Origin: Caldilineae bacterium
GTDB taxonomy: Bacteria > Chloroflexota > Anaerolineae > J102
Assembly: GCA_011176555.1 (NCBI GenBank)
Contig: DUEF01000273.1
Coordinates: 1 to 8,344, forward strand
DNA: 8,344 bases
Direction: 5' to 3'
Of the stretch, positions 1 to 8,344 are shown one piece after another. The notes under the pieces were generated by a model. It saw nothing but the letters and a program-made list of their open reading frames with translations, was not told the DNA's origin and searched no databases. Made by a program: the position numbers and the translations under genes. Numbering within the stretch: the first letter of the stretch is position 1; each line of letters opens with the position of its first letter.

Positions 1-59
1 CCGGCGTAGATGTGCGTATCGACAACGTCACATACCCAAACAGCATCCAAGTTTTATGA
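1..59 (+). CDS. 3' end of an upstream gene, possibly Asp23/Gls24 family (partial)
   Basis: Only the last 18 codons are visible, in the frame starting at base 3: GVDVRIDNVTYPNSIQVL, then TGA at 57-59. The stop overlaps the nusB ATG at 56-58 in an ATGA arrangement, which suggests translational coupling in one operon. Asp23/Gls24 (DUF322) proteins often precede nusB in Gram-positive-type genomes and end in a V-x-V-x-x-x-D/N-V strand like this one. That name rests mainly on position and a very short match. The reading frame itself is well supported by the tight overlap. Confidence 0.45.
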   Translation, partial: GVDVRIDNVTYPNSIQVL

Positions 60-502
60 AAGCCCGCCACCGCGCACGTCGGGTCGCGCTGCAAGCCCTT
101 TATGAAATCGATGTCACCAAGCATCCTCCTGGCCAGGTGTTGGCGGCCCGTCTGACTGACGAGGAGCCGCCGCTGAGTCGAGAAGCCGCCGATTTCGCCC
201 GCGCCATCGTTCATGGCGTGGTGCTCTATCAAACTCAACTGGACGACATCATCGCTCGTTTCGCACCCGATTGGCCCGTAGACCAGATCGCCGTCATCGA
301 CCGCAACATCCTGCGGATGGCGTTGTGGGAAACGGGGCTGGAAGGCACGCCGCTGAAGGTCGCGATCAACGAAGCGGTCGAGCTAGCCAAAGAGTTCGGA
401 GCAGACGCGAGCCCGCGCTTCATCAATGGCGTTTTGGGGGCGTCGACCCGTAGCAACATCAACCTCAACGAAATGCTGATTCCTCCTGTACAGTCGAACT
501 AG
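56..502 (+). CDS. nusB: Transcription antitermination factor NusB
   Basis: NusB binds the boxA element of nascent rRNA together with NusE (ribosomal protein S10). It helps assemble the antitermination complex on RNA polymerase in the cytoplasm. The 148-residue product has the usual family length. It begins with the basic RNA-binding segment (KARHRARRVALQALYEID, residues 2-19). The central I-D-R-N-I-L-R-M-A-L-W-E block is at about residues 81-92. The C-terminal hallmark AINEAVELAKEFG...SPRFINGVLG is at about residues 103-128. All these features are typical of the all-helical NusB fold. The ATG overlaps the previous stop by ATGA, so the gene is probably co-transcribed with its upstream neighbour. 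Only three bases separate its stop from the tat gene that follows. Nothing appears broken or unusual. Confidence 0.96.
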   Translation: MKARHRARRVALQALYEIDVTKHPPGQVLAARLTDEEPPLSREAADFARAIVHGVVLYQTQLDDIIARFAPDWPVDQIAVIDRNILRMALWETGLEGTPLKVAINEAVELAKEFGADASPRFINGVLGASTRSNINLNEMLIPPVQSN

Positions 503-505
503 CGC

Positions 506-988
506 ATGTTCAACATCGGCATCGGCGAACTTCTGTTCATCGCCATTCTCATCCTGGTGTTTATCGGCCCCGAGCGCCTGCCCAAAATCATGCGGCAGTT
601 GGGCGAATACACCGCGCAGGTCCGAACGATCATCAGGAATTTCAATCAGGAGTTTGCAGAGGAATTGCGGCCACTGCATGAGATCCGGAGCCTGGCGGAT
701 GAATTGAATCCCACCGCACAACTTGGTAATCTCATCGATCCCGATGTGCAACGCCCCGCCCCCAAACAAACCCCGGCAGCGCCTCGTACAACCAACCCCA
801 TGTCGCAATTGGGCGGTCAACCATCGACGACCGCTCCCCCCGCCGTCGGACAACCGACGATAGCGCCGCCCCATGCGCCGGGAGAACGCCCACCGAATCC
901 GGTGGCGCAGATTGCCCAGGATGGGTGCTCACCCGGCCGAGGATACGGACGATTCGCCACCGGAAGCGTAAGGCAGCGAGGTGTGTAG
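506..988 (+). CDS. tatB: Sec-independent translocase subunit TatB (TatA/B family)
   Basis: This is a TatA/B-family subunit of the twin-arginine translocase, which exports folded proteins across the cytoplasmic membrane. Residues 1-20 form the short N-terminal membrane helix. Glu8 is the residue typical of TatB, where TatA usually has Gln. The hinge G21-P22-E-R-L-P is followed by an amphipathic helix at about residues 27-60. The remainder is a Pro/Ala/Gln-rich disordered tail. The start follows the nusB stop by three bases, and tatC lies downstream, which supports the role. The tail is odd: after residue 139 the frame reads CSPGRGYGRFATGSVRQRGV and stops inside a dispersed repeat. The +1 frame from the GGG at 923-925 gives an acidic ending with a stop at 969-971. 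A one-base indel is therefore possible, and the original end may be 971. In a genome with a single TatA/B protein it might serve both roles. Confidence 0.9.
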   Translation: MFNIGIGELLFIAILILVFIGPERLPKIMRQLGEYTAQVRTIIRNFNQEFAEELRPLHEIRSLADELNPTAQLGNLIDPDVQRPAPKQTPAAPRTTNPMSQLGGQPSTTAPPAVGQPTIAPPHAPGERPPNPVAQIAQDGCSPGRGYGRFATGSVRQRGV

Positions 989-1041
989 TGCGTGATACGA
1001 CAAGTTAGCATCGAGAGAACGGACCACGCAACACGCATTAT
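985..1041 (+). repeat. Dispersed repeat, copy 1 (tatB-tatC spacer)
   Basis: This stretch aligns with bases 1901-1960 beyond the other end of tatC. By eye, 38 of the first 45 bases are identical, including the run CGAACGGACCACGC except for its first base. The alignment continues with one small gap to CACGCATTAT against CACGCATAAT. The left part (GTGCGTGATACG) and the inverse of the right part (GTGTTGCGT) are similar, so the unit is roughly palindromic, like a REP or MITE-type element. It contains the TAG stop of the annotated tatB frame at 986-988. Confidence 0.75.
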
Positions 1042-1081
1042 CGCACGCAGCGCACATTTTACGGCCTAACCTCATACCACC

Positions 1082-1858
1082 GTGACCACAGCCCAGCAAC
1101 AAGCCCCCATCATCGAACACCTGCGAGAACTGCGCGACCGTCTGATCAAGGCGTCGTTGGCGCTTGTCGCGGGCATGGTGATCGGTGTGTTCGGGGCCAA
1201 GCAATTTCTGGAACTCCTGATCGCCCCGTTGCAGGACATCACCCAACTGCAATTGCTGAAACCGACCGAAAATATCATCATATATTTCAAGGCGGCGCTG
1301 ATCTTGGGGGTGATTCTGGCTTCGCCAGTGGTTCTGTATCAGATATTTTCGTTCATCGTGCCCGGTCTGACCAGCAAAGAAAGGAAAGCATTGTATTTCG
1401 TGCTGCCCGCGGCCGGCATTCTCTTTGCCGCGGGCGTGGCTTTCGCCTCGCTGATCGTCCTGCCGTTCACACTGAACTATCTCCAACTATTCCTCAGCGA
1501 TCTGTTCAAAGCCGAGTATGCGGTCGGCTACTACATGTCGTTCGTCCTCAACTTCGTGCTGTACATCGGCTTGGCCTTCGAAACGCCGTTGGTGATCGCG
1601 TTGCTGGCGCGCTTGGGCCTAGTCACGCCGGAACAACTGCGCGGAACCTGGCGTTATGCAATCGTCATCGTCGCCGTCCTGGCGGCCGTCATCACCCCCA
1701 CGCCCGATCCTTTCACCATGTCGATTGTCATGTTCCCGCTGTTGGGCCTGTATGTGTTAGGCGTCGTCATGGCCCAATTCACCTACCGGCCGCGCGCAGT
1801 GTTCACAGGGTGGACGACAGAAGAGGAGAAAGAGAAAGAAGAAAATACAGAATCGTAA
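1082..1858 (+). CDS. tatC: Sec-independent translocase subunit TatC
   Basis: TatC is the polytopic core of the twin-arginine translocase. Together with TatB it recognises the twin-arginine signal peptide. The 258-residue product has six predicted membrane segments, at about residues 22-40, 72-93, 107-130, 152-175, 191-207 and 212-230. Conserved marks include the cytoplasmic HLRELRDRL (residues 13-21, with the key Glu16), SKERK with Glu100, GLAFETPL with Glu167, and the ITPTPDPF loop before the last helix. The start is GTG at 1082. No in-frame ATG lies nearby and no clear Shine-Dalgarno is visible. The start is supported by the normal spacing to HLxELR. The protein ends in a charged Glu/Lys tail (residues 246-257) encoded by a 27-base uninterrupted purine run at 1819-1845. 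The gene is flanked by two copies of a dispersed repeat. Confidence 0.96.
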   Translation: MTTAQQQAPIIEHLRELRDRLIKASLALVAGMVIGVFGAKQFLELLIAPLQDITQLQLLKPTENIIIYFKAALILGVILASPVVLYQIFSFIVPGLTSKERKALYFVLPAAGILFAAGVAFASLIVLPFTLNYLQLFLSDLFKAEYAVGYYMSFVLNFVLYIGLAFETPLVIALLARLGLVTPEQLRGTWRYAIVIVAVLAAVITPTPDPFTMSIVMFPLLGLYVLGVVMAQFTYRPRAVFTGWTTEEEKEKEENTES

Positions 1859-1866
1859 AACATAAG

Positions 1867-1879
1867 GTGGCGAAGCCAC
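1867..1879 (+). other. Short hairpin just after tatC
   Basis: GTGGC-GAA-GCCAC forms a perfect five-base-pair stem with a three-base loop, starting eight bases after the tatC stop. No T-tract follows, so it is not a convincing intrinsic terminator. It may stabilise the tatC mRNA 3' end or be part of the neighbouring repeat element. Confidence 0.35.
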
Positions 1880-1893
1880 AACCAAATGGCAGC

Positions 1894-1960
1894 GTGTTGC
1901 GTATTGCGTGTTCCGTCAAGTTGGTATCGAGCGAACGGACCACGCCGCACCACGCATAAT
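1894..1960 (+). repeat. Dispersed repeat, copy 2, with GT-initial heptads
   Basis: Bases 1901-1945 match copy 1 at 985-1029 with 7 differences in 45. The similarity runs on to 1960. The left end is built of consecutive heptanucleotides, GTGTTGC, GTATTGC and GTGTTCC, at 1894-1914. The right end (CCACGCATAATGC) is related to these in inverse orientation. The element sits between tatC and the COG2403 gene. It opens a spurious upstream reading-frame extension from GTG at 1908. Confidence 0.75.
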
Positions 1961-2003
1961 GCTTCAACCAACACTCATCTCAATCAAGGGAGCGTCTTCA
2001 ACG

Positions 2004-3323
2004 ATGAAGAACAAACAACGCGTATTGATCCTAGGCGCCGCGGGGCGTGATTTTCACAATTTCAACACCAATTTTCGTCACGACGACCACTACGAAGTCG
2101 TCGCCTTCACGGCCACCCAAATCCCCAATATCGAAGGCCGCCAATATCCGCCGGAACTGGCCGGTCCCCTCTACCCGAACGGCATTCCCATCCTACCCGA
2201 ATCCGAGTTGGAAAACATCATCCGAGAGCAGGCCATCGATGTGGCGCTGTTCGCGTACAGCGATGTCTCGCACGAATATGTTATGCACCTGGCTGCGCGC
2301 GTCGTGGCGGCCGGCGCCAACTACTGGCTGCTGGGAGCCAGCGACACCATGCTCGAAAGCAGTAAGCCGGTCGTGGCCATCACCGCCGCTCGCACGGGCG
2401 CAGGCAAAAGCCAGACCACCCGGCGCGTGACTGACATCTTGCGCGAACTCGGCAAAAAGGTCGTCGTGGTGCGCCATCCCATGCCGTATGGCGATCTGGC
2501 GGCGCAGGCCGTGCAGCGTTTCGCCACTTACGCCGATCTGGACAAACACGAGTGCACGATCGAGGAGCGCGAGGAATACGAACCGCACCTGGATCGGGGC
2601 TTGATCGTGTACGCCGGCGTCGATTACGAGGCGATTCTGCGGCAGGCGGAGGCGGAGGCCGACATCGTGCTCTGGGATGGCGGCAACAACGATCTGTCTT
2701 TTTACAAACCTGACTTGCAGATCACGTTGGTCGATCCCCATCGCCCCGGCCACGAGACCCGCTTCTGGCCGGGCGAAGCGAACGTACGCATGGCCGATGT
2801 GATCGTGATCAACAAAGTCGACACCGCCGATCTGGAAGGCGTCGCCGCGGTGCGGGATAACGTCCACGAGCTGGCGCCCCAGGCTCAGGTCGTGGAGGCT
2901 GCTTCCCCCATTTTCGTGGATGATCCGGCCAGCATCCGCGGCAAACGCGTGCTTGTGGTCGAAGATGGCCCCACCCTGACCCACGGCGGCATGAGCTATG
3001 GCGCCGGTGTGGTCGCGGCTCGCCGCTTTGGCGCCGCCGAAATCATCGATCCGCGTCCCTGGGCCGTGGATTCCATCGCCGCCACCTACGAAAAATACCC
3101 CACCACCGGCCCTGTGCTCCCGGCCATGGGCTACGGAGATGCTCAAATCCGAGACCTGGAGGCCACAATCAACCGGGTTCCCTGTGATTTGGTGATCATT
3201 GGCACGCCCATCGACCTGGGCAAAGTGGCCGAGATCGAACATCCCCACCAGCGGGTGCGCTACGAATTGCAGTGCATCGGCCAACCCACACTGGCGGAGA
3301 TCCTTGAGGAACGTTTCGGGTAA
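2004..3323 (+). CDS. COG2403 P-loop protein, cyclic 2,3-diphosphoglycerate synthetase-like
   Basis: This 439-residue protein resembles the COG2403 family, which includes the archaeal cyclic 2,3-diphosphoglycerate synthetase. That enzyme uses ATP to close 2,3-diphosphoglycerate into a cyclic compound linked to heat tolerance and phosphate storage in some methanogens. An N-terminal Rossmann-like domain begins RVLILGAAGRDFHNFN (residues 6-21). It is followed by a P-loop domain with Walker A ARTGAGKS at 129-136, an acidic Walker-B-like IVLWDGGNND at 221-230, and NKVD at 270-273. The NKVD motif resembles the guanine-specificity motif of GTPases, which is why the family was long listed as predicted GTPases. 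The frame is open back to GTG 1908, but that extension is encoded by a dispersed repeat. ATG 2004, with AAGGGAG 11 bases upstream and the typical MKNKQRVLILGAAG opening, is preferred. The substrate in this bacterium is unproven. Confidence 0.82.
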   Translation: MKNKQRVLILGAAGRDFHNFNTNFRHDDHYEVVAFTATQIPNIEGRQYPPELAGPLYPNGIPILPESELENIIREQAIDVALFAYSDVSHEYVMHLAARVVAAGANYWLLGASDTMLESSKPVVAITAARTGAGKSQTTRRVTDILRELGKKVVVVRHPMPYGDLAAQAVQRFATYADLDKHECTIEEREEYEPHLDRGLIVYAGVDYEAILRQAEAEADIVLWDGGNNDLSFYKPDLQITLVDPHRPGHETRFWPGEANVRMADVIVINKVDTADLEGVAAVRDNVHELAPQAQVVEAASPIFVDDPASIRGKRVLVVEDGPTLTHGGMSYGAGVVAARRFGAAEIIDPRPWAVDSIAATYEKYPTTGPVLPAMGYGDAQIRDLEATINRVPCDLVIIGTPIDLGKVAEIEHPHQRVRYELQCIGQPTLAEILEERFG

Positions 3324-3354
3324 ACGCATCTGGGAATGCGCACTCCTCTGTTTC

Positions 3355-3385
3355 GGCTGGCCCGTTCGCGGGTCAGCCGCTTTTT
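3355..3385 (+). terminator. Intrinsic terminator after the COG2403 gene
   Basis: GGCTGGCCCG at 3355-3364 pairs with CGGGTCAGCC at 3369-3378. This gives a 10-base-pair stem with one G-T wobble and a TTCG tetraloop. The sequence GC and five T residues (3381-3385) follow. It lies 31 bases past the stop codon and fits a Rho-independent terminator ending the nusB-tat-COG2403 transcription unit. Confidence 0.88.
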
Positions 3386-3510
3386 CATTGGCTGGATATT
3401 TACGCACATGAGCTTCGTCATCCCTCTCGACCGTTTACGCGAGACTGAAACCCTCTCATCTCATATCCGAATCATTCGTGGTATCGGTGACGCCGGGCAA
3501 CAATCCATTG

Positions 3511-3538
3511 TAGACAAATAGATGGGATATGCTAAAAT
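3511..3538 (+). promoter_or_regulatory. Sigma70-type promoter for the CYTH-CHAD pair
   Basis: TAGACA (3511-3516, one mismatch from TTGACA) and TAAAAT (3533-3538, one mismatch from TATAAT) are separated by 16 bases. TGC immediately before the -10 makes it an extended -10 promoter. The expected transcript start near 3545 would leave a leader of about 35 bases before the ATG at 3580. It lies in a 194-base space after a strong terminator, just where a new transcription unit is expected. I see nothing else convincing in 3386-3510. Confidence 0.6.
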
Positions 3539-3579
3539 GATTCATAGTCCAAACCAATTCTCGTCTCGCGTGCACTGCC

Positions 3580-4209
3580 ATGGCCACAAAGGTCGAAAGC
3601 GAAATAAAATACCGCATTGCCGATAGCTCATTTGTTCAAGAACTACTGGCTGCAAAACAGTTGGGCCCCTGTGAAATAGCCGGATTTCAAACCCGGCGCC
3701 ATCACGACACCTATCTCGACACCGCGGACAGAGCGTTCATGGCGCTGGGCTACGCTTTCCGCTACCGTCGCACAGCCACGCGAGGCATCGTGCAACTGAA
3801 AAGCCTGAACAAGAGCAGCGGGCATGTGCACCGTCGCACCGAACTGTGGGCTGAAACCGACCATCCTGCTGCTCCCCAGACCTGGACGCCTGGCCCGGCC
3901 AGAGACATGGCGATGGATATCCTCCGCCACAAGACGTTGCACCCCTTATTCGAGGTGCGGCAAAATCGTCATTTCACCAATCTCGTTCACGAGGGCATAG
4001 TCGTATCCGAAATGAGCATCGACGAAGTCGTCTGGCTGGCGGGAGGACGTGAAAGTCACGCTTGGGAATTGGAAATCGAGCTAGCTGACGCCTGCAGCGA
4101 GGCATTGATGCATTCGATCGATGACGAGTTAGTGCGAAGAGGCAAGATCATCCCCCAAAATCAATCCAAATTCGAACGTGGTCTGGCGTTGCTCGAAATG
4201 GCGGATTGA
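3580..4209 (+). CDS. CYTH-domain protein (triphosphate tunnel metalloenzyme)
   Basis: This is a 209-residue single-domain CYTH protein. The family folds as an eight-stranded beta tunnel that binds triphosphate groups with divalent metal and usually hydrolyses inorganic triphosphate or thiamine triphosphate. Visible tunnel residues are the N-terminal E6-x-E8-x-K10 signature, R61 and R63 in FRYRR, K74 in VQLK, and R86 and E88. Others are R127 and R130 in FEVRQNR, D148, the E163/E165/E167 series in WELEIEL, and K197 in QSKFERG. All the classes of residue needed for catalysis appear present, so it is likely active. The sequence does not separate triphosphatase, thiamine triphosphatase and other CYTH activities. 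An adjacent CHAD gene makes an inorganic tri- or polyphosphate substrate the best guess. ATG 3580 has no clear Shine-Dalgarno, but the signature at residue 6 fixes the start. Confidence 0.88.
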   Translation: MATKVESEIKYRIADSSFVQELLAAKQLGPCEIAGFQTRRHHDTYLDTADRAFMALGYAFRYRRTATRGIVQLKSLNKSSGHVHRRTELWAETDHPAAPQTWTPGPARDMAMDILRHKTLHPLFEVRQNRHFTNLVHEGIVVSEMSIDEVVWLAGGRESHAWELEIELADACSEALMHSIDDELVRRGKIIPQNQSKFERGLALLEMAD

Positions 4210-5192
4210 TTTACGAATCCCTTAGAATGCGAACCAGGGTAAAGCAGAAGGATATGGCGAAAAGAAAGACCGTTACCAAGCAACCGAGCACCTCGTATCG
4301 CCTGCAAAAAGGCGAACCCTTGCCCCTTGGCCTCAAGCGTATCGCTCTGGAACAGGTGGACAGGGCGATCTGGCAACTGACGACGCCGACGAACGATGTC
4401 GATAACGCGGTGCATGACACGCGCAAGTGTTGCAAAAAGACCCGCGCGGTGCTGCGCCTGGTGCGGGATGAGATCGGGCGTGATGTGTATCGCCGGGAGA
4501 ATGCGCTCTACCGCGACGCGGCCCGCGCCCTCTCCGATCTGCGGAGCAGCGCGGTCATGGCCGAGACCCTGGATGCCCTGTGCGAACGATTCGCCGATGA
4601 CCTGCCCGCAGGCGCTTTCGCCACGACCAGAGACGGGCTGATGAACAAACATCGCCGGGCGCTGCGGGCCGCCGTGGAGGAGGGAAAACTCCTGGACGCG
4701 GTCGCCGCAGACCTCCAGGCAGGCCGGGATCGTTTGGCCCACCTCCCGCTTGAAACCGAAGATTTTTCAACGCTCCGCCTGGGGCTGCGTCGCGTGTATC
4801 GCCGCGGCCGCCGCGCCATGTTCACCTCCCAGGCGGAACCCACCACCGCAAATCTGCACGAATGGCGCAAACGCGTCAAATACCTGCGTTACCAGATGCG
4901 CATCCTCAACCCCCTCGAACCGGCCATCGTCGGGGCGCTGGCGACAGATCTGGACACGCTCTCCGATCTGTTAGGCCTGGATCACGACCTGTCCGAACTC
5001 AGCGTCGTGGTGCAGACGACGCCGAAGCTGACGGCCTCTAAAAAAGAAATGCGCTCCCTGCTGGCGCTCATCGACCGCTTCCGGCCCGAACTCCAGGCCG
5101 ACGCCTTCGCCCTGGGCGGTCGCATTTACGAAGAAAAGCCCCGAGTCTTTGTGGATCGATTCGAGGGCTACTGGAAGGACATGGTCGGGTGA
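4206..5192 (+). CDS. CHAD-domain protein
   Basis: CHAD (conserved histidine alpha-helical domain) proteins are helical bundles shown in other organisms to bind inorganic polyphosphate through conserved His, Lys and Arg residues. Two internally similar halves are visible. The first holds AVHDTRKCCKKTRAVLRL (residues 68-85, His70). The second holds LHEWRKRVKYLRYQ (residues 217-230, His218), followed by LSDLLGLDHDLSEL with His260. A long basic, helix-rich stretch lies between. The start is uncertain. TTG at 4206 overlaps the CYTH stop (TTGA), which would couple the two genes. ATG 4227 and ATG 4254 are alternatives, the last preceded very closely by AGAAGGAT. The segment before about residue 30 is a weakly conserved basic extension in any case. 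CYTH and CHAD are frequently fused in one chain; here they are separate but overlapping genes. Confidence 0.87.
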   Translation: MIYESLRMRTRVKQKDMAKRKTVTKQPSTSYRLQKGEPLPLGLKRIALEQVDRAIWQLTTPTNDVDNAVHDTRKCCKKTRAVLRLVRDEIGRDVYRRENALYRDAARALSDLRSSAVMAETLDALCERFADDLPAGAFATTRDGLMNKHRRALRAAVEEGKLLDAVAADLQAGRDRLAHLPLETEDFSTLRLGLRRVYRRGRRAMFTSQAEPTTANLHEWRKRVKYLRYQMRILNPLEPAIVGALATDLDTLSDLLGLDHDLSELSVVVQTTPKLTASKKEMRSLLALIDRFRPELQADAFALGGRIYEEKPRVFVDRFEGYWKDMVG

Positions 5193-5193
5193 C

Positions 5194-5229
5194 GTTGATT
5201 GTTAGCTGTTGACTGTTGATTGTCGACTG

Positions 5230-5235
<6 letters not shown>
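5194..5235. repeat. Six-unit heptanucleotide tandem repeat (GTTGAYT-type)
   Basis: Six consecutive seven-base units each begin with GT: GTTGATT, GTTAGCT, GTTGACT, then GTTGATT, GTCGACT, GTTAATC. The phase is exact and only the interior bases vary. The array fills the junction between the convergent CHAD and gyrA genes, starting two bases after the CHAD stop. It includes the gyrA stop codon (TTA at 5230-5232 on this strand). It resembles short tandemly repeated heptanucleotides known from cyanobacteria and some other phyla. TTGATT at 5216-5221 could pair weakly with AATCAA at 5233-5238. No real terminator is visible here. Confidence 0.75.
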
Positions 5236-8214
<2,979 letters not shown>

Positions 8215-8344
8215 GTCGTCCTGCTCTTCCTGCCTGCGGCAGATTCGCGTCTCGTTCGGCGCGCGGTTGCTCTTCTATGTGTGGAAAAGCCCGCACCTTG
8301 CTGCACAAGCTGTGGCCCAGCGCAAATATCTCTCGCGGTCAGCC
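8215..8344 (-). promoter_or_regulatory. gyrA leader region
   Basis: These 130 bases lie upstream of gyrA and reach the window edge. AGGA (8219-8222, read on the minus strand) is a plausible ribosome binding site four bases before the ATG. CTGCC-TGC-GGCAG at 8230-8242 forms a five-base-pair hairpin just upstream. I could not identify a convincing -35/-10 pair. One minus-strand frame is open from the window edge and ends in TGA overlapping the gyrA ATG, but its product does not look like a known family. Confidence 0.4.

Noticed and set aside
929..1486. 185-residue minus-strand frame opposite tatC
   Set aside because: Antisense to clear TatC coding sequence, with a Gln/Arg/His-rich, unfamily-like product.
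1908..2003. N-terminal extension of the COG2403 protein from GTG 1908
   Set aside because: These 32 codons are encoded by the dispersed repeat and spacer. The conserved protein begins at MKNKQRVLILGAAG (2004), which has a plausible AAGGGAG upstream.
2193..3407. 404-residue open frame on the minus strand
   Set aside because: It lies antisense to the well-supported COG2403 gene and crosses the terminator. Its product, rich in His, Gly and Asp, matches no family. It is a by-product of GC-rich codon use.
3336..3521. 61-residue frame after the COG2403 gene
   Set aside because: It runs through the terminator hairpin, has no recognisable motif or ribosome binding site, and ends in the promoter region.

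Overview
The window is ordinary bacterial chromosome of moderate to high GC, densely coding. It probably comes from a member of the Chloroflexota. This assignment is an inference from three things: the Tat genes sit directly behind nusB and ahead of a COG2403 gene, the intergenic spaces carry GT-initial heptanucleotide repeats, and several starts lack a clear Shine-Dalgarno. No rRNA or other decisive marker is present.

Bases 1-3323, plus strand: a cut-off upstream gene (possibly Asp23/Gls24-like) overlaps nusB by ATGA. Next come a TatA/B-family gene (best called tatB), tatC, and a P-loop protein of the COG2403 / cyclic 2,3-diphosphoglycerate synthetase family. The row is closed by a strong hairpin terminator at 3355-3385. 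Two related copies of a dispersed repeat flank tatC. The upstream copy supplies the stop codon of the annotated tatB frame, which is one reason to suspect a small frameshift at the tatB 3' end.

Bases 3386-5192, plus strand: after a recognisable promoter (TAGACA-N16-TAAAAT with an extended -10) lies a two-gene unit. It encodes a CYTH-domain triphosphate tunnel enzyme and a CHAD-domain protein with overlapping stop and start. These domains are often fused in one polypeptide. Together they suggest inorganic polyphosphate or triphosphate metabolism.

Bases 5193-8344, minus strand: a convergent gene for DNA gyrase subunit A (or a GyrA-like type IIA topoisomerase subunit) fills the rest. Its catalytic core is canonical, with Tyr122, Ser83 and Asp87 at the same numbers as in E. 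coli. Its C-terminal beta-pinwheel has a degenerate GyrA-box in the first blade and a GyrA-box-like motif in the last blade. The pinwheel is followed by an 11-proline linker and a roughly 150-residue Lys/Ala/Ser/Thr/Pro-rich tail resembling eukaryotic histone H1 tails. A six-unit heptanucleotide tandem repeat lies in the junction of the convergent genes and contains the gyrA stop codon.

The most unusual item is the gyrase subunit with the histone-H1-like tail. No wholly new multi-gene system is evident.
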